Below, in pieces: positions 23,901 through 37,500 of a stretch of DNA of 64,000 nucleotides. The stretch lies in the NCBI RefSeq assembly GCF_030463565.1, contig NC_134652.1, forward strand, positions 19,507,397 to 19,571,396, in the 5' to 3' direction. Each line of letters starts with the position of its first letter. Position 1 is the stretch's first letter. This stretch comes from Pelecanus crispus. Its lineage: Eukaryota; Chordata; Aves; Pelecaniformes; Pelecanidae. The notes under the pieces were generated by a model that was given only the letters and a program-made list of their open reading frames with translations, was not told the DNA's origin and did no database searches. The translations under genes and the position numbers were made by a program.

Positions 23901-25118
23901 TACACAGGAATTGTTACTAGTGGTCTTAGAGGAAGGCTTGATCCTTCTATTTACAGTTATATACAGATTTATAATTGAAAAGTAAGAAAACTGTACAAGA
24001 TAACACAAAAATATAAGACATTGGATCCAATTAAAGTAGTGAATACATAAGTTAAGAAAAATCTGACATTGAAATTTCAAGTTGTAATGTTATAAGTAGT
24101 ATATATATATGTAGTTTTTAAACCAGATAGCAACGTAAGTTACACCACACTAAATCTTTACCCCAATTATGTAGACTCTGCTTTTAAACACCAGACAACC
24201 GGAAGCCTCCTGCACTTAAAAATACATAATGGTAATTTTGACTTGATTTCCACAGAGGGACCAGTTACAAAAACCCACATGTAAGGAATTTATTTACATT
24301 AAATATTAGCAAAAATGGACCAAGAGAGTGCAAGTGTTCCTCACCTGCAGTGCTATCCATTTTAAATTTCCATCCCCTACAAACACAAGTTGTTGTACAG
24401 CATCTTCGAGAACAGGAAACGTTTGAAAATATCTGCCGTGACACATAACTGTGAGACATAAGGTCACATTATAAAAGATGATAAAGAATTAAGTATCACT
24501 AAGCCAGATGCTTTTTGGATTTCAGTATTGCACACTAATAATAAAACGATTCTGTGCCTGCATTATTCCAAAGTGTTAAAAGTGGCTGCTCCTTTGACTA
24601 CACAAAGTCTGCAGATAGCTTTGTCAGTTTCTAGTGTTCACCATTACATACAAGTATTTCTCAGTTGGAAATGGCTCAACAAAATAAAACTTCTGGTGGC
24701 AAAACCCTTTCACAGAATACCCACTCCATTTTTAATAAGCTCCACAACCAATACACCAAAACAAATGCTTAACACCCCTTGCTTCAAAAGCTGTACACTC
24801 TGAAAATAATAGCCTTGATCTTACCACTGTTTAAAATTCAATGATTTTTGCTGTAACAGGTTTGGGCACAATACTTCCACAGTTCCTGAGTTAATTACAT
24901 TTGCCCAGACTGAAGAATGAAGCTGCAACTTAAGAAAACCCAAGTAAATAAGACAATACCCCCTTCCCAAATTTTAACCATCTTGCACATAAATATACCA
25001 AACCACCTTATTTGGTCCTCAGTACTTTCAAATGGTTAATTTTGGAGGTAATATTTGTACCAAAGCATTTGGTTTGGATAGCAGGTTTAGGGCCTTAAGA
25101 TTTAGCATTTCCCTCATT

Positions 25119-25142
25119 CCCCCCCCCCCCCCCCCCCCCCCC
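25119..25142. repeat. (C)24 homopolymer, G24 in TBC1D12 RNA
   Basis: A run of 24 uninterrupted C on the plus strand within the TBC1D12 3' UTR. Length may be imprecise if assembled from error-prone reads. Confidence 0.85.
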
Positions 25143-25222
25143 AAAAGTGCCTTTGTGGTATTTGTAAAAAAAGTTATGCCTCAAAATTTTTTTTAAAGTA
25201 CCAACAGAAGTTATTACAAATG

Positions 25223-25228
25223 TTTATT
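25223..25228 (-). terminator. TBC1D12: Proximal TBC1D12 polyadenylation signal
   Basis: AATAAA on the minus strand, 272 nt after the stop. Use of it would exclude the G24 tract and most of the 3' UTR. Confidence 0.45.
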
Positions 25229-25499
25229 GCATTGAGCTGATTCTTTTAAAGTATTAAATATGAACTCCCTTGCTTCTCAGTTTCATAGGTTTTAGTATTC
25301 TGTGTGAAAACAAATCTTCCCATGACAAACGCTAATACTGGCAAAGATTTCATCAGTTCATTACTCCACTGAGAGCTGTGTTGGTTTTCCATCTCCTTTT
25401 CACATTTTCTATAGTGTTTTTCCACAAAGAAGTGATGTGAAAACTCCTTTGTCATCAAGTGGTTTTCCACATTTTCAACTGACCTCAACATTATGACGA

Positions 25500-25568
25500 T
25501 TAGCTTTTCAGTGCTGGGCTGTGGTTCTTGTCCCCTTCTTTGTTGTCCTTCATCAGTGAGGCAAACAC
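25500..25568 (-). CDS. TBC1D12: TBC1D12 last coding exon
   Basis: [15 protein letters not shown] then HSPALKS and TAA (25502-25500). This C-terminus is the clearest distinction from TBC1D14. Confidence 0.96.
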   Translation of the reverse strand: MFASLMKDNKEGDKNHSPALKS

Positions 25569-28500
25569 CTGGAAAAGTAAATTATTTAATGAATATAAAA
25601 AAGCCAGTCTTATAAAAAAAGATCCCTATTAACCACCACAATGTTAGCATGGAGATTAATTTCTAGAATGAGACACTAGAAAGGAAGTGCCCATTGCTCA
25701 GAAGTCAGACATGCAGCATAAAGTAGTCATTAAGTGCCCCATATACTCATGTGCTGACATGTCTGTTTTGAGATACATATACAAGAAACTCACCTGTGCC
25801 CATTTTTTGTTACTATTCTGCATCTGAATAGCTGCAATACAGCTAAAAAGCTTTTCTGATGTAATGTCTTCTGGAAGTTTTGTTAGAAACTGTGCTATAT
25901 GAATAAAGTCCATCTGTAGGAGAATATCTTCATATAACCGAAGGATTCCTAACCCTGTCCTAAACAAAAATTCTTCTCCATCTCTACAGAAGACATCCCA
26001 GACACGACAGGCCAGGTCAAGTGGTAATGACTTGCTGTAGAGTGTAAAAATCCTACAATAGAGGGGAAAAAAGGCACAGTTATAACTTTAACCTATTTCA
26101 GAAGATGAAAATACAACCGTCTTTAAATCTCAGTTATGTTAGCTGAGAGTGAGCGGATGACATTATTTCATATGTTCTTATTTTTTCTGTATTTCAAAGA
26201 TCCACAAGTCTCCAGATTTTAAAGTGAGAACTCCTACTCTGAGACCCATCTCTTTTCATGCTACAGGAAATCCTCCATTTGAAAACCACCACCTTCAGGA
26301 AGCTCTGGCTAGAAAGGCTGCAAACATCTTTACACTCAAACAGGGTATAATATACAAATAAGAACATAAACTGTATGCCTTCAAGAATGGGAAGGGTGAA
26401 CAGCTCTGTTCATCATTTATTTTCTAAACTAAATCTAAAGCCACAAATCATCTCAATAGAAGGCTACATCCCACTAATGTACTGATGAGAATTCTACATT
26501 TTATCTACAAAATCTACAAATAACTACATTTCCATGATACATTTTGCATTTCTATTCATGTTAAAAATCGCCAAAAATCTAAAGACAGACACTGTTCTAT
26601 TCTTACTGGGAAGAGTTCACTTGCATTTCTTATTGCAAAGTTTATTTTTAAAAAGCATTCATTATACATGGGCAGAGAGTTCAGTCTGCTGTATGTACCG
26701 TATTGTAGAACCCCTCCCATAAATTTGTAGTGGTTCCTTTGATACAAAGCACGGTGTTCTCCATTTCCCCATTATTCCTATTGGGAAGTGGTTCAGGAAC
26801 CTCAAAACACTCCTTACTCCACAACCTCTTCTACTCTCCCTTTATAAGAGGAGATCTCTATCTCAAGGCCATTTTTGGAACATGTGCAGGAGTAACCATC
26901 TTTATTTCTCACAGGTAACTGGAAGCAGAATATTCTAGTACTTTGTACAGCAGCACTATTTCCGCAACATATATACCTCTCTCTCAATCTGCCTAAACTC
27001 TTGTGACTGCAGCACACTCCTGACTCAATGCTGCTATTGTATAACCTGCTCCTGCAGAGACTTACTGCTTACTGATAAGCTGCATCTTACAGCCAAAGTT
27101 CTTCATTCCCAAGTGCTCAGATGACATGACCTTTTTTTATTATTTAATTCTACCCAATTCAATTTACTAGAAACTTCTAACCCATATAACAATCCTATAT
27201 AAAGCACATTCCTATCCACACACACACGCTTACGAATAGACATTCCGTATTCGGCAGCGCTACACACACTTCAAGGAGGCTTGCATTACTGCCTTCCACT
27301 ACAGACACATAACACAGCTTGGTACTCTCTGCTTTAGAACATTCATTACTGCAAAATGTTCACTGTATTTCCAAGTTTATCCCTTCCCAAACCAGGTCCT
27401 AAATTTCATCCTCCTTCTGCTTTGAAGTCTATATTCCTATATTCATACTTTCTTCAGTGACCGATGTATGTTAATTTCATCAAGTCACTTAACAATCAGT
27501 CATGACAACTACGGTGGTGTAGCCTCCTCTCCCCTACTTATATTACACATAGCTGACTCTTCTTACCTGCAGCAACAAGAAAAGGAGACACAGGACCCCT
27601 GTGTGTCTCCTTTTCTATCTGAATAGATGTCATGCCTAATCCCAGTTCATAAAATTTGAATCCTGCTAGAGAAACTGTGGTTGCAGAAAACAGTTCACCA
27701 CAATTTCACAAGACCTAGGAAGCTGAGGTACACAAACACCTACTGAATGCTTTTTTTATGCTGTATTTCTCTTGCTGAAAAACCTATAGCAAAACGGAAA
27801 GTGTTCCAACAGTTGTAAGGTTAGGTTTGCTATGTTCTCTGAACTCACCAGTCTATCAAATATATGTCTGGAGTAAGACTGTATGATTTGAAATGAAGAA
27901 ACAATTTGGGAAGATTTTCTTCAAAGAATACTTCAAAGGCTGCAAAGTATTTCAGCATCTGTAGAGATAGTAAAGCACCTCATAAGCAGTCATTAAAAGA
28001 ATGTTTACCTGTAAAGTAACACAAACCCAAAGAAGAATTGAGGATGTCAACATAGCACAATGCTACTTCTTGGGATAAGTACAACAATTAAGTGTTTCTA
28101 GAGGGAAAAATCAAAACAGTAGGATGTGTTCTATCAATTAGTATCTGGTATTCTCAGTTTTGTAACCACAGGTTAAAGTTCTCCATTATTCAATAGGACA
28201 AAAAAAAAAAGTCATCAATAAATCAACTATGCTTCAAGTCAGAAAGAATGTTACGGTTCAAACCCAGAAAACTCTGTGCATACCATGCTGTGATCCACAC
28301 GGAAAAAGGCCAGCTGGCATGGCTTGTTTAGAAGGTTAGCAAAGGCAATGAAAGCATCTGCCTCTTCCAGATTGAGAATGAGCACAGCAGCAATGAAGGA
28401 CATCCCTTGTACCTTCAAGTGGGAAAAGCATCAGGCAAATATAGGTGAGTAGGTTCAGTACATCTCATATCTTTGGAAATGCAAATATTTACAGTCTGCA

Positions 28501-31500
28501 ATATATGAAATACCATTGCATAACATTTCCAGCTGAACAGAAACAATACGGATAAATAATTTTTATGCATGCAGTCAATTTGATTTCACCAAGACATAGA
28601 GTGTTTCTTCAGATGCTGCTTTTAGGTGCTTGATGCAAGTTCAAGGAGGTCTCATGATCACAAGTCCTTGGGACTTGGAATGCAAGAAAGTTAAAACCAC
28701 ACAGGCTGGACGCAGAGCTCATAAGAGACCAAATTTGGCCTTAAGTTCATTGTTAAGCTATGGGAAAAGCAGACATGGAGAAAAACCTCACATATGGGAC
28801 AGTTTAGACCCAGACAGATCTGTTGGAATTGAGACAAAATTCCATTTCAGAAAAGTTAATACATGTCTTTCCACTTGCCAAACAGTATTTGTTCACATAC
28901 ATAAAATTACTTTTAAGTGGCTAGGTACAATACAAGTTTACATTTTTCCATGATTACTCTCTCAGAAACTTTAGCCTGCAATAAAAGTAATGAGCATTAT
29001 TCTTGTAGTTGTTAACTGATCTGAATACTCATTATTATAAAAAATACTGAACTCATTATATTATAAAAAATAATTTTACCAATTTCAACTGCAATGATTA
29101 TTATTCTGCTGTTTCTAGGCATTTATGCTGCCTGCTCCTCATTTTAAAAAAAATGCACTCAGTATTTTAACCAACTAGGGGAAAAAGTACTGATATGCAT
29201 CAAAGCCAGTCCCACAGCTTTCCATTTTTGTGGGACAGATGGGTGTGGAAATAAATTACATTAAGTTTACTGCCATATTAACATTAAAAAAAAAAAAAAA
29301 ATCTATGATCAGCAATATCCAGGCCAGCTGTGTTCCTGATGAAAAAGAGAAGATCTCTCCATGAAAAATTACTTATTTGTCTTCTAAAACTCCACCCTGG
29401 GAACAAGCAGTCTCAGAACCTGCAGAGTTTGTAATCTCACTTAAAGAGTATGGGAGGGTCTCCAAAAAATGAGGTCACAGATGACAAAATTCAGGACTAA
29501 ACACTTGAACATGAAAAGCCAACTAGATATTGATGCAGAGTCCCAAGCATGTCTGATTTAGAAAGGAAAACACACCTTGTGCTAAATAATGCTTTGTTGC
29601 ATGGATCAGACTTAAAACTCTTCAAGTTCTTTTTAGCCCAGAAGAGATTAGAGCTTGTGAAAGGTGTTCCTAGCTACCACCAGGAACAGAGAAAGAAAAA
29701 GAAGGAAAAAAGCATCTGTTATTTAACTGCTTCTGTAAGCTGACACCATTCAGAGAGATGTTAGGTTTAGTTGGTTTGTTTGCGGGTTTTTTTGGCAGCT
29801 TTTTATGGGCTTTGGGTTTTTTTATTGGTTGGTTGTTTTGGTTTGGTTTTTTTAGGTTTTCGGTTTTTGGTTTTTGTGGTTTTGTTGGTTTGTTTGTTTT
29901 TTTTTTAACCAGTCATGTTTGCTGCAAGCGATCTTATCTTCACTGAACTCAGATGAAGCGATTAATCTTTGACATCAAGACACCAATAAGGAGTTTCTAG
30001 ATTTCTTGGATATGCGGTAGTGAAGCAGACAGTATCACTATGGAAATGGCAGCAGTGGGAGCAAGACTAGTACAGAACAGGCTAAATGCTCACTGGAAGT
30101 CTGCTAGCGTTTTGTTCTTTTCTGTAGATACTGTGGGTCTGTCAGAACTATAATGCCTTGTGAACACATCCATTTAAAATTTTCCATGCAAGCCAGATAG
30201 CATAGTCATCCTTGACATTCAGTACATTTTCAGCTATTTAATTACCTCTAAGAGTTACCATCATTCTAACTGCTATGAAATGAGTAAGTGCCAAAGTTGA
30301 ATTATTCTTTTTAAGTGCTAGTAGCATTAAGTTTAGTTAACCTACTTATTAAATACACTAATACATGACAACTTAAGCTTATTTGCCACATTATAAACAT
30401 TTTACAGCAAATACTTACATATCCCACATCTGGTCTGTAGCATGTATATGCTCCTAAAACACTATGCAGGAGATCATGATAAGGACCACCCTAATACAAG
30501 GGGGAGGGAGGAAGGGGAAAAGAAAAAAAAAGTTTTTTTCAAAATCACTTTATACATATAGGAAGGTAACAAGCCAGTATTTTAAGATGCAAGTGAAGCG
30601 AGTGAATTGCTGCTTTGCTCACATCTAGAATAACAGCAGTTTTTACTCTAAGCATTACCATGTATGCTTTTGAGATGTTAAAGTAACAGACCAATATCGC
30701 TATGAAATAATTCAGTGGAAATCAGTACATAATGGAAAATAAGCATATCTGGTACACAGCCAGGGTTGTTTTTTCCTTTTCAGAGACAGTGGATGTTTTA
30801 ATTCTTAGTAACACAAGTTACTGTATTACAATAGTGCATGCTATTTTATACACGTGTGTATGCCTATATTATATCTATATGAAAATCATAAAGCCTGAAA
30901 ATGTGTATTAAAACGCATGAAGATTTCTGTAGAAGCAGTGAGAATATTCTCATTTTTGCATGTAATTTCATAAACATTAATAGGAACCACATGCAATTTT
31001 TCCAGGAGAAAAAGTCTTATAGCCCATTGTTAAGTGTCCCTACTTTATTCTCATTAGAAAAAAAAAAAAAATTACTATTTGCTGTTGTACGTAGAAAACA
31101 ACTAATTTTACTTTTATTGTTTTATACAAACAACTTCTAAAAACTATTCCATATTTAGCCAGCTAGGTTTCTTTTCTTGTTTAACTGTTCAGAGGTTTAA
31201 AGTTGTCATAACTAAAGTTACAGAAATCTCACCTTCTGGAAAATATACAGGGATGGAAATGTGCGTGATATATCCAACTTAATTAGCTCCAGACTGGCCT
31301 CACGATCAGCAACAGATGCACCTGCATCTGCAAGCAAAACCAACACTTATTAAAACTGATAGATAGATTATTCTGAAGTCTGCAGAAAAATGCCATAGGC
31401 ATATAAAACTTAGGATCTAAGGGAAAACGTTACCTAGTTCTAATTCTTGGAGTGCACTTCTACAGTACTATACTCCAAGAGCTGAAACTGTCCACTGATA

Positions 31501-34500
31501 CCTGGTATATGCCATCAACTCCAAAAAGTGAGGGAAACGATCAGTAATTACTACCTGTCTACTCATTCTTTTTCAAGTCGTACACCTTTACATCATTCAG
31601 ACATAAAACCAACAGGCTATCTTTTACTTCTGTACAACACTCTAAGCCAGGCCCAGATGGGCTCTGCATTCACTAGAATTCAAACTTTGCCCAGTCCAGT
31701 CCTCAAAACCCTGTTTTATCTTCTGCTGTGATGACAGTTACTGAGTCTGTGCAAGAGCACAGAGTGAGAGCACTGCTCTTTACCTAAACGTGATCCAGTG
31801 AGATCTCACTTTGCAAATTTTTATTCCTAATCAGCTCATTTGGTGGCTCATTTCAACCAGCAGCATTGAAATATACTCTGTACTCTAGAAGAAAAAGATG
31901 AATTGCATCATTATTTCCAACCCAAAGCATTCTATGATTATCACAAGAAGCTAGCACTTCTTCACCTGCAAAGTCAAGCATATTATTTCCGAAGTTATGC
32001 TTTTCTCATGTCCCACTTTTACTGAAGGTAACTAAAATATACAGAGAGACTTCACTGAAGTTTCCAGAACTGACCACACACTTAACGATGCGCAGAAGTT
32101 ATATTACTTCTGAGCTCTCATTTGACTCAGCTTTTTTTGCATCCTTAGGAGCGGCATTCCTCAAATGGCAGGAAAGAAGCAGCATTCACTCAAGAACCTC
32201 CAGAAGAAATTCAGCTGGCCCTTCAGTTATCTCTGCCCTGCCTTCTCCATAGGGACATGATGCAAATACTAGTGATGGCGAGGAGAAAAGTACACGTGGC
32301 ACCTGGGGAAAAGGCTCTTTCAGAGGGCTTAAACAAGTCAAGAGGCATCTGGGAAATGGAAGATTGCAGAATTTGATGAATAGGCTAAACAGAACCTGCT
32401 CTGCTGGAGCCTGGGAAGCAGCATTTTCTTCCAGTCCTGAAACTAAGATAGCTGCATTCAGGAGTGAGTGGGACTGCTGCAGGCTGTGTTAGGGAAATTT
32501 GGGAGAAAGGCAGTGATTACTACGGAGAAAGAACACACACAATCTAAAATAAAAAGTTCAGGAACTGCTGCTTCATCCCTCCTTTCTCCTTCAAAAGGAA
32601 CAGGTATTATATTGGTTAATTTGGGACACTATTCATATAGAGTATTCCCAAGGAAGATTATAATTTATGGTATAGAGCATAAGAAACTCTGGATCTATAC
32701 AAGAAATTCAGTTCCAACTCCAAAAAAGGAGTCACTGGGGGTCTTTTCAACAGATCTGACAGATAACACATCTTTTGCTGAATGTCTTCAAAACACAAAA
32801 AGACACTCTTCGTGCTTCACCTTTAACACTTCATTTTGGCAGATAAAGATATTTGAGTAGGTCTGAAGGTTTTTCCTGTTCACATATGTTAAATGAGGCT
32901 AAAATAATTGATCCTCCAGGCTTCGCTACCAAAGATTAGTAATAACCACAGTGGGCTGGCTTGCTTTTCAACCAGAGATGAAAATCCTATTACTCTTAAG
33001 TTTTCCCTTATTTACTTACTTACTACATTTCCCAGAACATCTGACACAATCAAATTGGACCCTTCCCACCTTTCGCTCCCATCCAGAACTACTGCTTTTC
33101 CAAAATGCTACCTAAGCCTTACCCCACACTCAGCCCAAACCCCCACAACAAAAGAACAAACCACCGCCCCACAAACCAAGGGCCATTGCAAACATGTTTT
33201 CCAAGGATAAGCATATTTACAGTCATGTAAACACACAATTTCTTTATACAAGTTTCAGATGAGTTACAGAAGTAGCCTAAAGGAGACCAGAATAATTTAC
33301 AAAGTAGCCAATTAGTCAGGATGGGCTATGGCAAGTGCAAACAAAAAAGTACTTCTTGCATTACAATGGCATTTTCTTCCCCAAAAGAGAGACCAACTCA
33401 AAAAAAATAGTTATTTCATAGCAGCTGGTACTGACAGTATCACACAAGACAGCATTTTTAAAAAGTAACTGTCAACAGCACAAGGACTTGATGATTTCAG
33501 GGATACACCCACCATTAAAAACACCACTGATGCTATTTTTAACAGGGAGAATAGCTACAGGGGACAGCAACATGCCAGTAATAAAAATCCATTATACATA
33601 CACATACAAGCGTGCTAACATTCCCACTTAATAGATTAGGGAGGAAAGGCCATCTGGGCAACCAAGGAAACCCAAGTGGGATCCAAAATGTGTAATGTTA
33701 TATATTCTTTACCTTTCAGTCCCACAATCAAAAAATAGGAAATAATTTTTTTTCCCCCAAAGTGTGGGATACCAACATAAGAACCATCTAAGCAGAGCTA
33801 GGCAACAGCCCATGCTCTAATTTAGTTTCCCATTTCTTCTTTTTGTATTTCATCTAAAATTTTCATGAGAGTTAGTCCTGGTATTTCAGGAATTCAGAGG
33901 AAAACCCATTCATCTGAAATGCAACTAGCACATGCAATTATTTTAATGCATCTTTTATTGATACAGTAATACTGTTAAGCCCCTCACTGACTTGTAATAA
34001 AAAAGCAAACATTTAAGTAGGGAATGACTCGGAGCACTTTTAACAAGTATTCCTAATGCTGCAATTTCAGCTGAACTTGTGAGACTTTCTGGATTGGTAA
34101 AAGTGAATAGGAGGCTATCTAACATTCACGAGATCTCACCTTCTACGTCATTCTCAGAACTTGTCTCACTGAAGCTTTTCCATCGTTCCTTAGCTCTCGA
34201 CAAGAAGATTTCATAAAGTTCTGGAAGAAAACAAAACCAAACCAACAACAAAAAAGGAAGAGATAAGTAAGAAAAGCACCCATCCAAAGCAAAAGCACAC
34301 TAAGTATTCTTGGCTTTAGTTTTGTGGCTTGATTTCATCTTAACCACTGGGGGCAGGGGAAGAATCTATTAGATGTTTACCACTAACCACTCGAGTACCA
34401 CTATACACAGTTTTATAGTGTGCACTGTATTATGCTTTCTTCTGTGGTGAACATGCAAGTTACAAGAGGGAAATCGTGTCTTAAATAATTCAGATTTTTA

Positions 34501-37500
34501 TTTTTGTGAATGGGCTAGAACACTTCCAGTTCATCAAAATCATTAGTTATGAAATAAAGCAATTCCCCTTTCCACCCCCTTAAGAAAGCAAAGCTACAAA
34601 TTCTCAATTTTAAACATAAAAATATTGTTTTGGGGCGGGGGGGGGGGGGGGGAAGAGCACAACCTTAACTCTTGTAAGACTAAAATGTTTTCGTAACCAG
34701 TTTTTTAAACCTTGTTCCCATTAATTTGCCAGGCTATGATGTTTAATTGTAAAAAACACCTGTTCCTAAGGTTGTGAAATACAGTTCTTCAAAAAGCAAG
34801 TATACCCTGATTTTTTTTTTTAAACAAAAGTTTAAATTTTTCTTTGAAAATAACCAACTTAGTTTTGCATTAAAACGTGATCTGTTAAGGCATACCAGGA
34901 GTGATATTTAATTCGTTTCCCACAGCTAGACTCCAAACCTTCCCACGTACACTTGGGGGTAATCCCTGCCACCACAGCTCTCGAACTCTTCGGGTAGCAC
35001 GCCTAGGATAGGGAAGCAGGGGAAAAAAGAAAAACAAAAAAGTCACATATTGAACACCTTGTTTCTAAAGTCACTGGGCAACTTACAAGCAAAATAACAT
35101 ACTTGATTCCCAAAACAATATTCAGGGATCTCTGCTTATGCTAAAGCCCCCTTAAAAGAACCCAAAACCTTAAGCTCCCAGAAAGCACATTTCATGTTGT
35201 TCTGCAATGACCTCTTACTATATCATGGCAACAAAAACTGACTACTTGACAAAACAGAAAGGAAAAGGAAAATAAGGATGTGGTTCCTCTGTTTCCAGAG
35301 GCGAAACAAGCCAACCTTGCCTCATTTACACAACAGAACTTTACTTACATGCCTTCCCAGTTAGGTAGTATTTCATTGACCCAAATCACCATAGCGCTAG
35401 CAATATTCTCTTCTTGCTTGAAACGCTCTCTCATTATTTTTTTCCTTTTATGTGCTTCTTTAATTTCTGTGAGGCATAACATGTTAATAATTCTGTATTA
35501 GTGTACATAAATTATTAGGTAAATAATTCAGCTATTATCTAATTATTTAGATGTCTGAAAGAGATCAAGGGTAAATTACAGTTGTGCATAAGCTAGCTGA
35601 TACTATTTATGTTGATTGTAGGTGTATTTCTGAGGAAATTTTTTAATTTAAGCTGTCTTTAAGTTATTCAAATACACAGTGATGTAGACAAGCAAAAATC
35701 TGGCTAGAAAACTCATAGCTCTCTTTTCTGCAGTACACAGAATGACTAAAAAGCAAGTACGTCATCAGCGCTGTTTTTCCTGTAATGAATTTCACACCAT
35801 GTTCTACCTAAACCTTACTTACTACTTTGACTAATCAGCAGTAATTGTAGTTAAAATTATTATTCAAAAGTGCACTTCTACATCCATTTTAAAATTATTC
35901 CAGTTTTACTGAAACTTCCACCTGGAAGGATTATGTATTTTCTTTTCTGGAAAGAGAACCTAAAGATCTGAGGCAACGCCACAATGCTGAACAAGAGTAT
36001 TCTGCCTTCTGTTAAAAAAAGATAGGTCCCTCTTATTAAAAAGGCTAAAAGAAGGACAGAGCAGTGCTATCTTGACATCACTAAGAACCACTGTGAAATT
36101 GCAAGACATGTTCTAATTATGCATGCATTAGACACATCAACAGAGTAAACATACCATCCCTGGCAAACTGATACGGCTGACCAGCTTCATTAAGTTTTGT
36201 TTTTACTGAAGCTTTGTGTGCGTAGCAATAGTTAATTTAGTGAATACCATGGCACACATACTAGAAGACTACACATGGCTGACCCTCCAAAGATCCAGTT
36301 AGAGAACATGGACCGCAGTTCATGACATCACCTTACGAGACACAGACCACAAGAGAAGAGTGAAACGAGTTGTCAAATGCCTTGGATTTCTTATTACATC
36401 TTTCAGAGTAAGCTGCCACAGATCCATAGAGGCTCAATCAGTTCAGAAGCTTGAATCTCTAACAACAGCTCAAGTAAAACATGCAGCACAGATTCTTAAA
36501 ATAGATTATTGCCTGAATACTAGGCACGAGACTACAGAAGTCATTTCAACAACTATTCATAGATTGACACAGTACCAGATGCTACAGATATGTTTAATTT
36601 AAAAAACAGATCTAGTGGGAGTAGGCAAGTTCACACAGGTACAACTGGTTGGAAAAACCCCAAAGTTTTCATCTGTTTTCACACTGGAATTTATCTCAAA
36701 TTCCTGAAAAAACAGATCTTTAAGCAGTCAGCTTTATTATACTTTTTGGCTCTCAGTGGCAACTGCAGCAACACAGTTTGAAAAAAACAGTCCGAATACC
36801 CAGAAAGTTTCTAGCTGATCACATTACACAAGTAGTTTTTTTTTAAAAAAAAACCAAATACACAAAAACCAAAAAACCAAACACACACCAAAAACCGCAC
36901 ACAACACACAAATCAAGTTCCTACTTAAAAATTAAAGAAAAGGTTAAACTGACTCCTGAACCTAGTTACATTCACTGTGGCGAATAAGAAAACAATTTAA
37001 TAATTGAGTCTGTTTAAAACTGTGTGCACATATGTACCAGAGAATAACCTAGACAAGATATTAAACAAGGCTGTTCTTTACTGTACCTACTAGCCTACAG
37101 GCCAGAAATTACTTTATTTCTGCTGCATAGTTAAAAAGAATTATAGTGATTATTGGCAGTTAACATACCTCGTTTTTTTGCCTCTGCCACCATCTCATCA
37201 TATTCTTGTCGGTGACGTAAAGCCTCCTCCACTGATTTGGCAGGAAGATTTCTGAAAAGAAGTTGTTCCTGAATTCAGTACATGCAGATGACATTCTGAA
37301 CCATTTCAAAACAGGTTTTAATTTGGCTTCTCTCTAAGGTGAGCTTTGGGGTTCTCACACTACCGGTGTTTCAGTGCCAGCAGTAGAGAACTACCAGATG
37401 TTTATGCTTCTGTTATTAGTTCTCCTATAGTTTCCCCCAAAGCAGGGTTATTAGATTTGTTGAACATCTGGAATGATGCTCAAATGAAGCCTGCATGAAG

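Larger units (their letters stand above)
23880..25499 (-). other. TBC1D12: TBC1D12 3' UTR
   Basis: About 1.6 kb of AT-rich sequence after the TBC1D12 stop with no open frame of note. Three minus-strand AATAAA signals lie at 25223-25228 (about 270 nt after the stop), 24289-24294 and 23895-23900. The last is followed on the minus strand by GT-rich GTGCGGTGTGC, a good downstream element, and sits at the edge of the CpG island. A C24 run (G24 in the RNA) lies at 25119-25142. Confidence 0.75.

Noticed and set aside
22826-23978. Several overlapping open frames of about 280-295 codons on both strands
   Set aside because: They lie in the CpG island, where stop codons are rare. They are Pro/Ala/Arg/Gly-rich in all frames at once and overlap NOC3L exon 1 and its promoter; no family resemblance.
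32468-33210. Two plus-strand open frames of 130 and 100 codons in a TBC1D12 intron
   Set aside because: No family match, no promoter or splice signals that fit, ordinary intronic composition.
25794-35002. TBC1D14 instead of TBC1D12
   Set aside because: The paralogs are similar, but the C-terminus [11 protein letters not shown] and adjacency to NOC3L fit TBC1D12; TBC1D14 ends differently.
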